This document shows positions 37,282-45,310 of a stretch of 64,000 nt of DNA, in pieces. The stretch is taken from positions 1-64,000 of the forward strand of contig CAJTOB010000007.1 of the NCBI GenBank assembly GCA_910578035.1, read 5' to 3'. The translations under genes were made by a program, and so were the position numbers. This DNA is from an uncultured Muribaculaceae bacterium (GTDB lineage Bacteria; Bacteroidota; Bacteroidia; Bacteroidales; Muribaculaceae). Each line of letters opens with the position of its first letter. Position 1 is the stretch's first letter. The notes under the pieces were generated by a model, which saw only the letters and a list, made by a program, of their open reading frames with translations, had not been told where the DNA came from and searched no databases.

Positions 37282-38517
37282 TCAGCCCAGAGCGGCATCA
37301 AGAGCCGCCTCGATGGCCGCACGGTCCATTTTGCGGCCTATGAAGACGAGCTTTATCATGCGGTCGCCATAGACGGGGTCCCAGTCGGCGAGAATCGACG
37401 GGTCCTGCTCGGCCATGGCCTCGAGTTCTTCCTTGGGCGCTGTTGCAAACCACATGCCGGCCTCAGTAAGGGTCTTTTGCACGCCGGCCTGCTCAAAGAG
37501 ATACGACATATCGGTATTGTGCTTGAAATATATCACGCCTTTTGTACGGATAACCGACTTCGGCCACAGCGAGTGAATGAAATAGTCGAATTTATTGATG
37601 TCAAACGGTTTGCGGCGATAGTACACAAACGTTCCGATACCATACTCCTCAGCCTCGCCTTCTTCGTGGTCATGATGATGGTGATGATGGTGGTGTCCGT
37701 CGTGGTCGTGTTCGTCGTGCTCATGTTCGTCGTGGTCGTGGTGATGATGGTGATGCTCGTGCTCATCATCGTCTTCATCATGGATTCCTTCGAGCTCACG
37801 CACCCAAGTGGCTGAGGTGACGGTGCGCTCGAAGTCGAAGAGATTGGTGTGGATAAGCTCATAGATAGGTACATCGGCGTAGTCGCACTCTATGATGCGG
37901 GCCTTTGGCTGGATAGCGCGTATAATTGCGCGTACCCGGTCGGCTTCCTCGCGTGTGACTTCCGAAATTTTATTGAGCAATATCAGATTGCAGAACTCTA
38001 TCTGCTGAATCACAAGATTTTCGATATCATCCTCGTCGAGATTCTTGCGTTTGAGCGAGTCGCCGCATTCAAATTCGGTCTTCATACGCAAGGCGTCGAC
38101 TACAGTAGCGATACAGTCGATGCGGGGCACGCCGCCACGGGTATATTCTTCGCCCATATTGGGGATAGAGCAGATAGTGCGGGCAATAGGCTCGGGCTCG
38201 CAGATACCGCTGGCTTCCACCACTATATAGTCGAATTTACCCGTTTCGGCAATATCGGCAAGCTGCTGCACAAGGTCCATTTTCAGCGTGCAGCATATAC
38301 AGCCGTTCTGGAGAGCCACAAGGTCGCCGTCGTCTTTTCCGCCGACCACACCGCCCTTCTGGATAAGCGATGCGTCGATATTTACCTCGCCTATATCGTT
38401 GACGATAACGGCGAATTTGATTCCTTTCTCATTTCCGAGTATATGGTTGAGCAGAGTCGTTTTGCCGCTTCCGAGATAACCCGTAAGAAGCAGCACCGGA
38501 ATATCTTTCTTTCTCAT
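37282..38517 (-). CDS. COG0523 (CobW/ZNG1-like) GTPase, metallochaperone
   Basis: A 411-residue G3E GTPase. Walker A GYLGSGKT is at 13-20, the metal-binding CxCC motif is C73-I-C75-C76, and the base-specificity NK is in LLNKISE. The insert at about 247-285 is nearly all His, Asp and Glu, with runs of six and eight His, and probably binds zinc or nickel. A CobW C-terminal domain follows (TKGVIYFKHNT). Members pass metal to a client protein, often under zinc limitation. The client is unknown. It is divergent from the SDR gene, each with its own promoter box, and ends in a hairpin terminator. Confidence 0.9.
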   Translation of the reverse strand: MRKKDIPVLLLTGYLGSGKTTLLNHILGNEKGIKFAVIVNDIGEVNIDASLIQKGGVVGGKDDGDLVALQNGCICCTLKMDLVQQLADIAETGKFDYIVVEASGICEPEPIARTICSIPNMGEEYTRGGVPRIDCIATVVDALRMKTEFECGDSLKRKNLDEDDIENLVIQQIEFCNLILLNKISEVTREEADRVRAIIRAIQPKARIIECDYADVPIYELIHTNLFDFERTVTSATWVRELEGIHDEDDDEHEHHHHHHDHDEHEHDEHDHDGHHHHHHHHDHEEGEAEEYGIGTFVYYRRKPFDINKFDYFIHSLWPKSVIRTKGVIYFKHNTDMSYLFEQAGVQKTLTEAGMWFATAPKEELEAMAEQDPSILADWDPVYGDRMIKLVFIGRKMDRAAIEAALDAALG

Positions 38518-38549
38518 AACGGTAAGTCTGTTGGGAGTGTTTAATAATA

Positions 38550-38557
38550 CAAAATTA
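38550..38557 (-). promoter_or_regulatory. -7 promoter box for the COG0523 GTPase gene
   Basis: Minus-strand TAATTTTG, 32 bases before the ATG at 38517. I saw no convincing Zur-type palindrome around it. Confidence 0.5.
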
Positions 38558-38613
38558 ACAAAAAAAGCCCAACGCCGTTCACTTCAGAGGATGTTTAATA
38601 GAAATGAAAAGTG

Positions 38614-38621
38614 TAATTTTG
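38614..38621 (+). promoter_or_regulatory. -7 promoter box close to the SDR start codon
   Basis: TAATTTTG ends seven bases before the ATG at 38629, so the predicted leader is only about four bases. Confidence 0.55.
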
Positions 38622-38628
38622 CAGAGAT

Positions 38629-39396
38629 ATGAGAGAGGGAAAAATCAGAACAGTATTCATCACCGGCGGTGCTGCCGGAATCGGAGCCGCCTCGGTGCGC
38701 AAATTTGCCGCCGAGGGCTGGAATGTAGTATTTATGGACCTGGACGAGACCGGAGGCCGGGCGCTTGAGGCAGAGGTATGCGGAAGTGTCTTTGTGAAAG
38801 GCGACACGAAGAAACGGGGCGATATCGAGGCTGCTGTAAGCGAAGCAAAAAAGCGCTTCGGAGGGCTCGACAGCGTGTTCGCCAACGCCGGCATACACCG
38901 CAAAAACACCTTGCTTGATATAAGCGACGAGGAGCTCGACCTTGTAATCCAGACCAATCTCTACGGCACCATCAACACTCTGCGCGCCACCGTGCCCGAA
39001 ATAATAGCCTCAGGTGGCGGCTCGGTAGTGCTGATGGCCTCCGACCAGTCTTTTATAGGCAAGACCGCCAGTTTTGCCTACGGGCTCACCAAGGGCGCCA
39101 TCGGCCAGATGACAAAGAGCCTCGCGCTCGACCTTGCCGACAAGGGCGTGCAGGTCAACGCCGTATGCCCGGGCACCATACGCACTCCTCTGGTAGAAAA
39201 TCTTTTCGAACGTCTTTCGGCCCGTACAGGCAAGCCCGTCGAAGAATATTTTGCAGAAGAGGGCGCACTCTTCCCGGCAGGCCGTGTCGGCTACCCCGAA
39301 GAAGTGGCCGAACTTGTCTACTTCCTTGCCTCCGGTAAGTCGCCATTCATCACCGGAGCCCTAATGCCCATCGACGGCGGCATCACGGCCCAATGA
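38629..39396 (+). CDS. Short-chain dehydrogenase/reductase
   Basis: A 255-residue classical SDR oxidoreductase using NAD(P)H. The cofactor motif TGGAAGIG is at 12-19, NAG at about 87-89, the catalytic Ser in VLMASDQS, and the Tyr-x-x-x-Lys as YGLTK. Then VNAVCPGTIRTP and a C-terminal GALMPIDGG complete the fold. Cofactor choice leans to NAD because of the acidic MDLDE after the second strand. The substrate is unknown. The start must be the ATG at 38629 because the glycine motif begins at residue 12. Confidence 0.92.
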   Translation: MREGKIRTVFITGGAAGIGAASVRKFAAEGWNVVFMDLDETGGRALEAEVCGSVFVKGDTKKRGDIEAAVSEAKKRFGGLDSVFANAGIHRKNTLLDISDEELDLVIQTNLYGTINTLRATVPEIIASGGGSVVLMASDQSFIGKTASFAYGLTKGAIGQMTKSLALDLADKGVQVNAVCPGTIRTPLVENLFERLSARTGKPVEEYFAEEGALFPAGRVGYPEEVAELVYFLASGKSPFITGALMPIDGGITAQ

Positions 39397-39433
39397 ACCA
39401 AGCATCACCCCAATTCGTTAACATTATACAACA

Positions 39434-39889
39434 TTGACACGCGCACATTCACAACTTTTAAGGAATCTTCTGCTGGCATTCGTCATCGTGCTCGGCTGCG
39501 CGGCAGCTTCTGCCGCCAACGTGCTCCGGGGCAACAGCGCGCGCATAGAAGCTCCCGGCGGCATGATATACGACAGCGCCCTGTCGGCCAAAATGGACAT
39601 GGACGTCTACCGCAACCGCGACAACAGCCTCATATTCGCCCTCGGCACCCAGAGCGCCGCTAACGGCGTCAGCGCAATCTCCCTTGCCGCCGTGCTCGCC
39701 GGTACTTCGGCAGGCTCTGTGGTAAAAATTGCCGACCGCGACATCTACGCCGCCTTCGACGGAAACCGGAACCGCATATTCGGCGTGTACCAGGCCGAGG
39801 ACAAAATGCCCGTAGTGCTGATAATCGGCGACATCGACCGCAACGACGCCTTAAAATGGATTGCCACACTCCGACCCGCCGGCAACTAA
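39434..39889 (+). CDS. Small exported protein of unknown function
   Basis: A 151-residue protein with a signal peptide (about residues 1-28, RNLLLAFVIVLGCAAASA). The mature part is about 120 residues of probable beta structure with no cysteines and no recognised motif. The only start that keeps the signal peptide is TTG at 39434. It lies 37 bases after the SDR gene in the same direction, and I see no promoter box directly before it. I do not recognise the family. Confidence 0.6.
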   Translation: MTRAHSQLLRNLLLAFVIVLGCAAASAANVLRGNSARIEAPGGMIYDSALSAKMDMDVYRNRDNSLIFALGTQSAANGVSAISLAAVLAGTSAGSVVKIADRDIYAAFDGNRNRIFGVYQAEDKMPVVLIIGDIDRNDALKWIATLRPAGN

Positions 39890-39964
39890 GCGCCAAAGTG
39901 TGAGCGCAGCAAGTTATTTGAAATTTTGTTTAACGATAACCGGTGGTAAACGCCGCTTTTTTTG

Positions 39965-39972
39965 TATTTTTG
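39965..39972 (+). promoter_or_regulatory. -7 promoter box for phoH
   Basis: TATTTTTG, 32 bases before the ATG at 40004. Confidence 0.5.
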
Positions 39973-40003
39973 CATACCGGTTTGCTTTCGGCCCGTTTCA
40001 ATT

Positions 40004-41017
40004 ATGATAGAACGCATTGTCATTGTCGATAACGTCGACCCCATCTGCTTCTATGGCGTCAACAACGCCAACATGCAACTCATAAAGAACCTATATCCCA
40101 AGCTGCGTATTTCGGCACGCGGCTCGGTGATACGTGTCATAGGCGAAGAGCACGACACCGCCGAATTCGAAGCCAAAATAAAAGAACTCTCCAACTATGC
40201 CGAGCAGTATAACAGCCTCACAGAAGAGGTGATACTCGACATCGTCAAAGGCGAAGCACCGAAAGAGCAGCGACGCGACGGCGTGATTATCTACGGCGTC
40301 AACGGAAAACCCATCAGCGCCCGCACGCCAAACCAGCAGACGCTCGTAGATACCTTTGCTGCCAACGACCTCACATTTGCCCTCGGCCCGGCCGGTACGG
40401 GCAAAACATATATAGCCATCGCCCTTGCCGTTCGAGCTCTCAAAAACCGCGAAGCCCGCAAGATTATCCTGTCGCGCCCGGCAGTGGAGGCCGGCGAAAA
40501 ACTCGGATTCCTCCCCGGCGACATGAAAGATAAGATAGATCCCTATCTGCAGCCGCTCTACGACGCCCTCGAAGACATGATTCCGGCAATCAAGCTGAAG
40601 GAATACATGGAAACGAAGGTGATACAGATAGCGCCCCTCGCATTCATGCGCGGACGCACCCTCAACGACGCCATAATAGTGCTCGACGAGGCCCAGAACA
40701 CCACCATACACCAGATAAAGATGTTCCTCACCCGTCTGGGCATGAACGCCAAGATGATAGTGACCGGCGACGTCACCCAGATAGACCTTCCCCGAAGCAC
40801 CCAGAGCGGCCTCACGCAGGCTCTCAGGATTCTCGACGGCGTGCCCGGCGTAGGCCGGATAGAGTTCGGGCGTAAGGACATCGTGCGCCATTCGCTTGTT
40901 CAGCGCATCGTAGAGGCCTACGAACGGTTCGACCGCGAGGAAAAGGCCGCTGCCGAAGCATCGCGTGCCGAGGCAATTCGCCAGGCCGCCGAAGAGCTTG
41001 AAGACACAAAAAAATGA
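40004..41017 (+). CDS. phoH: PhoH family ATPase
   Basis: A 337-residue P-loop ATPase of the PhoH (PhoH-L/YbeZ) type, linked to RNA metabolism and often to YbeY. An N-terminal KH-like segment (MQLIKNLYPKLRISARGSVIRVIGE) leads to Walker A GPAGTGKT at 128-135 and Walker B IIVLDEAQN. Then MIVTGDVTQIDLP is the family's conserved motif. The C-terminal 30 residues are Ala/Glu-rich and helical. The ATG at 40004 is chosen because homology starts there; an in-frame upstream start would cover the promoter region. Confidence 0.94.
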   Translation: MIERIVIVDNVDPICFYGVNNANMQLIKNLYPKLRISARGSVIRVIGEEHDTAEFEAKIKELSNYAEQYNSLTEEVILDIVKGEAPKEQRRDGVIIYGVNGKPISARTPNQQTLVDTFAANDLTFALGPAGTGKTYIAIALAVRALKNREARKIILSRPAVEAGEKLGFLPGDMKDKIDPYLQPLYDALEDMIPAIKLKEYMETKVIQIAPLAFMRGRTLNDAIIVLDEAQNTTIHQIKMFLTRLGMNAKMIVTGDVTQIDLPRSTQSGLTQALRILDGVPGVGRIEFGRKDIVRHSLVQRIVEAYERFDREEKAAAEASRAEAIRQAAEELEDTKK

Positions 41018-41070
41018 AGTAAAGACCCGTAATTCATAATTCTCAATCCATAATTTCCCCACAGCCAATC

Positions 41071-42012
41071 ATGACCCTCACTCACACCGACTTCAATTTC
41101 CCCGGCCAGACCGGCGTTTATCACGGCAAAGTCCGCGACGTCTATACACTGGCCAACGATATTATCGTGCTCGTTGCAACCGACCGTATATCGGCATTCG
41201 ATGTCGTGCTGCCCAAAGGAATACCATTTAAAGGACAGGTGCTCAACCAGATTGCCAATTACTTCCTCGACGCCACTTCTGCCGAGATTCCCAACTGGAA
41301 GCTCGCCGAAGTAGACTCGATGGCTACTGCAGGCGCACGCTGCGAAGGTTTCCGCGTGGAAATGATTGTGCGCGGCTATCTGGCCGGCAGCGCATGGCGC
41401 GAATATGCAGCCGGCGCGCGCGAAATCTGCGGCGTCAAACTCCCCGAAGGACTGCGCGAGAACGAACGCCTGCCTCAGCCTATCGTCACCCCGACTACCA
41501 AAGCCGACGAAGGCCACGACGAGAACATTTCGCGCGAAGAAATCATTGCCCGCGGCCTTGTGTCGGCCGAAGACTATGCCGTAATCGAAAAATATGCTCT
41601 GCGCCTCTTCGGAATCGGCACACAGATGGCAGCTGACCGCGGTCTTATTCTGGTAGACACCAAGTATGAATTCGGCAAACTCGCCGACAAAATCATGCTC
41701 ATCGACGAAATCCATACCCCCGACTCGTCGCGCTACTTCTATGCCGACACTTACCAGGAACTCTTCGAGCAAGGCAAGCCCCAGCGCCAGCTGTCGAAAG
41801 AATTCGTGCGCCAGTGGCTGATGGACAACGGCTTCATGGGCAAACCCGGCCAGGTCGTGCCCGAAATGACCGATGAAATCTGCCGCAGCATATCCGAACG
41901 CTATATCGAGCTCTACGAGCACGTGACAGGCCGTAAATTCGTGCCCGCTCCCGAAGCCGACGCCGAGAAGCGCATCGAGACAGGCGTTCTCGACTTCCTC
42001 GCCAATCTCTGA
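41071..42012 (+). CDS. purC: SAICAR synthetase
   Basis: A 313-residue phosphoribosylaminoimidazole-succinocarboxamide synthase of the longer eukaryote-like type common in Bacteroidota. It joins aspartate to CAIR with ATP in purine synthesis. Evidence: GKVRDVY and ATDRISAFD near the start, VRGYLAGSAWREY, the IGTQMAADRGLILVDTKYEFG segment, and DEIHTPDSSRY. The gap before it carries short AATTCATAATT-like repeats and no clear promoter box. Confidence 0.96.
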   Translation: MTLTHTDFNFPGQTGVYHGKVRDVYTLANDIIVLVATDRISAFDVVLPKGIPFKGQVLNQIANYFLDATSAEIPNWKLAEVDSMATAGARCEGFRVEMIVRGYLAGSAWREYAAGAREICGVKLPEGLRENERLPQPIVTPTTKADEGHDENISREEIIARGLVSAEDYAVIEKYALRLFGIGTQMAADRGLILVDTKYEFGKLADKIMLIDEIHTPDSSRYFYADTYQELFEQGKPQRQLSKEFVRQWLMDNGFMGKPGQVVPEMTDEICRSISERYIELYEHVTGRKFVPAPEADAEKRIETGVLDFLANL

Positions 42013-42107
42013 TACGGCATAAACTGAAAAAGAGGATGTGCGTCGGGATTCACATTTCGACGCACACCCTCAAAATTTGTTTTTACCCCTACCCACCACT
42101 CCGGAAC

Positions 42108-42848
42108 TTGGAAAAAGTAGAAAAAATAAACCCCTACCACAACGACTCACGGCAGAAGGAAAAGCAGGTTGAGGCAATGTTCGACGCCATAGCGCCGGCA
42201 TACGACTTCATGAACCGCGCCATGACATTCGGGCTCGACCGCCTCTGGCTGCGCAGGCTGCTCGCAGAAGCCTCGGCCTGCAAGCCCGGAGACATCGCCG
42301 ACCTCGCCACAGGCACCGGCGATGTTGCCCTTGCCCTGAGCCGACGCATACCAGCCGCCAAGGTCACGGGAATCGATTTGTCGGAGGGCATGCTCGACAA
42401 AGCACGCGAAAAGGCCGCCACACAAGGCGCCGACATCGACTTCCGCCAGGCCGACTGCCTCGACACCGGGCTGCCCGACAGCAGCTTTGACCTTGTGACA
42501 ATTGCCTACGGCGTGCGTAACTTCGCCGATATCGCCGCCGGCTATCGCGAGATGGCCCGCATACTGCGCCCCGGAGGCAAACTCGCCGTGCTCGAACTCT
42601 CAACCCCGACTGCGGCCTGGACAAAACCTTTCTACAAACTATATACCCGGAGTCTCATTCCTCTTGCCGGCAGCCTGATTGCCGGAGACCGCAGCGCATA
42701 TGCATATCTGCCGGAAAGCATAGCCGCCGCACCCCAACGCCAACGCATGACAGCCCTCATGGAAGACGCAGGCCTTGAAAACGCCTCTTTCCGCTCTCTT
42801 ACACTGGGCGTATGCACTTTGTATATCGCATTCAAACCACGACTATGA
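42108..42848 (+). CDS. menG: Demethylmenaquinone methyltransferase
   Basis: A 246-residue SAM-dependent methyltransferase for the last step of menaquinone synthesis. Seen: VEAMFDAIAPAYDFMNR, ADLATGTGDVALAL (SAM-binding motif I), VTGIDLSEGML, FDLVTIAYGVRNF (the UbiE/MenG signature), GGKLAVLELS, and YLPESI. The family's normal N-terminus starts about 25-30 residues before MFDAIAP, where the only usable codon is TTG at 42108; an ATG at 42036 would add a 24-residue tail unlike homologues. The stop overlaps the next gene by ATGA. Confidence 0.92.
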   Translation: MEKVEKINPYHNDSRQKEKQVEAMFDAIAPAYDFMNRAMTFGLDRLWLRRLLAEASACKPGDIADLATGTGDVALALSRRIPAAKVTGIDLSEGMLDKAREKAATQGADIDFRQADCLDTGLPDSSFDLVTIAYGVRNFADIAAGYREMARILRPGGKLAVLELSTPTAAWTKPFYKLYTRSLIPLAGSLIAGDRSAYAYLPESIAAAPQRQRMTALMEDAGLENASFRSLTLGVCTLYIAFKPRL

Positions 42849-44284
42849 CTATAAAAGCATGTATCATGGGCATAGCCGCCCTTTTGCCGGCCTACACAGC
42901 CGCAAACGCTCAGGCAATGTATTTCGATAACGCCAAAGTGGGCGAAGTCACCCCCGACACTATCATTATCGTCGAAACACCGGCCGAAAAGACTCTTGCA
43001 GCCACAAAGCCACAGGCCACAGCGGCTACCGAAGCTATCGCCGACACTTCTTTTTACCGTGTGCGCTCTATAGAGGAAATAGACCAGTATCTCGACTCAA
43101 TAAAATATATTCCGCGAGAAACTACAATGGGCACAGAGCCCCTGCCGTCCTACTTTTTCCTTCCGGCAGTATTCGACCATCATAAATTCCCCGCCGATAA
43201 CGACCCCTTCAAAAGCGACCTCAGCGGCAACCGGACCACACGCTGGCTCGAAGAGCAGACAGCGCTCAACAATGCCATGGAAGCGATGAAATACGACCTT
43301 TTCTCCAAGCACCCCGAAAAGGTATATTACAACATCGATCTGCTCCCGGAGGCTCCAAAGCAGTACCACGCGGTTGTTGACCCGTCGAAACACACAATCG
43401 AAATCCGCGAGCTCGACAATGCCAAGAATGTAGGCGCCACCATATCGGCAGCTCCCGTGAAAAAACGCCACTGGATACGCTCTTTCAACGCTTTGCTGCA
43501 GTTCTCGCAGGCCTATGTGTCACCCAACTGGTATCAGGGCGGTACCAATAATATAAACATGCTCGCCAACGTGGTCTACAACGTGAAGCTCAATACCGAG
43601 TATCACCCCAACCTCCTCTTCGAGACCACCGCACAATACAAACTCGGCATAAACAACGCGCCCAACGACACAATACACAACTACAATATCACCGACGATA
43701 TCTTCCAGGTAAACACCACATTCGGTATCAAGGCAGCAAGACGGTGGTACTACTCGTTCACCGGCCAGTTCAAGACTCAGCTCCTGAACTCCTATAATGT
43801 GAATTCGACACAACTCCGCTCGGCATTCATGTCGCCCGGCGAGCTCACAGTCGGTATCGGTATGACCTACAACTACGCCAACACCAAGAAGACATTCACA
43901 TTCGATGCCTCGATGGCGCCGTTGTCCTACGGTCTCAAAACCTGTATCAGCCACAGACTCAAACCAGCCAATTACGGCATCGACGAAGGCCGGATAACAA
44001 AGCATAACTTCGGTTCTTCGGCCGAAATACGAATCTTCTGGAAACTCTGCAACAACATTTCTTTCAACTCACGTCTCTTCGCTTTCTCCAACTACGACAG
44101 TTTCCAGGCCGACTGGGAAAACACGCTGGCGTTCACCATCAACCGCTTCCTCTCCACCCAGATTAACTTCAACGCCCGCTACGACACCCTCACACCTTAT
44201 TACGAAGACCACCCCGACTGGAAGAAGCTGCAAATCAAAGAGATTCTATCAATCGGCTTCTCCTACGCCTTCAGTAGCATATGA
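42845..44284 (+). CDS. DUF3078 family outer-membrane-associated protein
   Basis: A 479-residue exported protein with a signal peptide (about residues 1-24, ending AANAQA). The C-terminal half is rich in alternating aromatic beta strands typical of a barrel, with NWYQGGTNNINML, which is characteristic of DUF3078, and a final aromatic-flanked strand (IGFSYAFSSI). The N-terminal 180 residues are soluble and Pro/Asp-rich. The family is Bacteroidota-specific and its function is not known. The ATGA overlap with menG and with the next gene suggests one co-translated string. Confidence 0.8.
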   Translation: MTIKACIMGIAALLPAYTAANAQAMYFDNAKVGEVTPDTIIIVETPAEKTLAATKPQATAATEAIADTSFYRVRSIEEIDQYLDSIKYIPRETTMGTEPLPSYFFLPAVFDHHKFPADNDPFKSDLSGNRTTRWLEEQTALNNAMEAMKYDLFSKHPEKVYYNIDLLPEAPKQYHAVVDPSKHTIEIRELDNAKNVGATISAAPVKKRHWIRSFNALLQFSQAYVSPNWYQGGTNNINMLANVVYNVKLNTEYHPNLLFETTAQYKLGINNAPNDTIHNYNITDDIFQVNTTFGIKAARRWYYSFTGQFKTQLLNSYNVNSTQLRSAFMSPGELTVGIGMTYNYANTKKTFTFDASMAPLSYGLKTCISHRLKPANYGIDEGRITKHNFGSSAEIRIFWKLCNNISFNSRLFAFSNYDSFQADWENTLAFTINRFLSTQINFNARYDTLTPYYEDHPDWKKLQIKEILSIGFSYAFSSI

Positions 44285-44805
44285 GACTCCCCGCCGTCAT
44301 AGCCTGTGCCGCCGTCTGCATCTATGCCGCGGCCGTTCCTCCGCTCGAAATTGTGGAGACAGGCAATGACGCCGAACACACCGACGCCTGCGGAGTCTGG
44401 GAAACCACAGCCTCAGGCTCGGTGCTCCGCTTCAGCCGCCGGGCGGGCGCGCGCGACGCCTATACAGTAGCCGTAATCGAATCTTCCGACTACCGCATAG
44501 CGCCCGGCACCGTCATCGGCTCTCTCACAGCAACAGCCGTGCCGCTCTGCTATGATGCCGAGTTCATTTCACACCCGGCAGAAAGCTCAGTGTTGCTTAA
44601 AGGCAAGAAACAGAATTTCATTGTCGAATTCGACTCCCGAATGCGCTCGTGCACATTCAAGGCCTACCGCCGCGGCAAGCGGGTGAGCCTGCGTAGGCTG
44701 TTGCCATATCTGTTCCGCATAGCCGTGATAGAGAGCGACAACCGCCCCGAAGGCATAGACGGAGCTGTGAGAATCGACACAACACCATCACCCGTAGTAC
44801 TATGA
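44281..44805 (+). CDS. Small exported protein of unknown function
   Basis: A 174-residue protein with a short signal peptide (about residues 1-19). The mature part is beta-like with FSRRAGARDAYTVAVIESSDYRIAPGTVIGSLTATA and a basic patch YRRGKRVSLRRLLPYLF near residue 140. There are two cysteines in the mature chain. No family was recognised. It overlaps the DUF3078 gene at its start and the next gene at its end (four bases each), so it probably acts with them at the envelope. Confidence 0.65.
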   Translation: MRLPAVIACAAVCIYAAAVPPLEIVETGNDAEHTDACGVWETTASGSVLRFSRRAGARDAYTVAVIESSDYRIAPGTVIGSLTATAVPLCYDAEFISHPAESSVLLKGKKQNFIVEFDSRMRSCTFKAYRRGKRVSLRRLLPYLFRIAVIESDNRPEGIDGAVRIDTTPSPVVL

Positions 44806-45281
44806 GAAGAATCCTCGTTTTAGCCATTATAGCGATAGCCGTAGCCTGCGCAGCCCAGCGCACAACCCGCCGTGGTCTGCATGCGAAAACCGACCCAAAA
44901 GAGTCTGAAGCACCCGCCATAAAACCGGTCTACGACACCATTGTCGCCCCAGGCACAGACCTGGTTGAAGTCAAGGGCTATGACAAGCCCCTGCGCTCAC
45001 GCCGCGAGACATTCTTCACCACCAATACCGGCCCCGCGACTATACGCCGCATTGCCTTCACCATCAGCTACTACGACCTCGACAAGCACCTCCTTCACCG
45101 TGCCGCCCACAACATATCGGCTGACATTCCTCCTGCCGAGACCCGCATGGTCGGCGTACGCTCGTGGGATGTACAGCAGGCATTCTACTACACACGCTCC
45201 GCCGTCGGCCATAAATCGACCAAGGCGACACCATACGACGTCGAAATCGCCGTCGATACCATTTTCACTTCCGCAAAATAA
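44802..45281 (+). CDS. Small putative lipoprotein of unknown function
   Basis: A 159-residue protein with an N-terminal hydrophobic segment and a Cys at about residue 16 in IAVACAAQ, compatible with a lipobox. The mature part contains VKGYDKPLRSRRETFFTTNTG and RIAFTISYYDLD, a beta-sandwich-like pattern. Other Bacteroidota proteins of this layout may act in envelope adhesion, but I cannot name a family. It is the last of three overlapping genes after menG. Confidence 0.62.
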   Translation: MRRILVLAIIAIAVACAAQRTTRRGLHAKTDPKESEAPAIKPVYDTIVAPGTDLVEVKGYDKPLRSRRETFFTTNTGPATIRRIAFTISYYDLDKHLLHRAAHNISADIPPAETRMVGVRSWDVQQAFYYTRSAVGHKSTKATPYDVEIAVDTIFTSAK

Positions 45282-45310
45282 ACCAATTATTAATTCTAAA
45301 TTCTAATTCC

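Noticed and set aside
37660..37780. Tandem GTG/ATG-rich DNA repeat
   Set aside because: It is the codon pattern of the His/Asp-rich insert in the COG0523 GTPase, not a non-coding repeat.
40091..41068. A 325-codon open frame opposite phoH
   Set aside because: Shadow of phoH, which has clear Walker motifs and a promoter on the plus strand.
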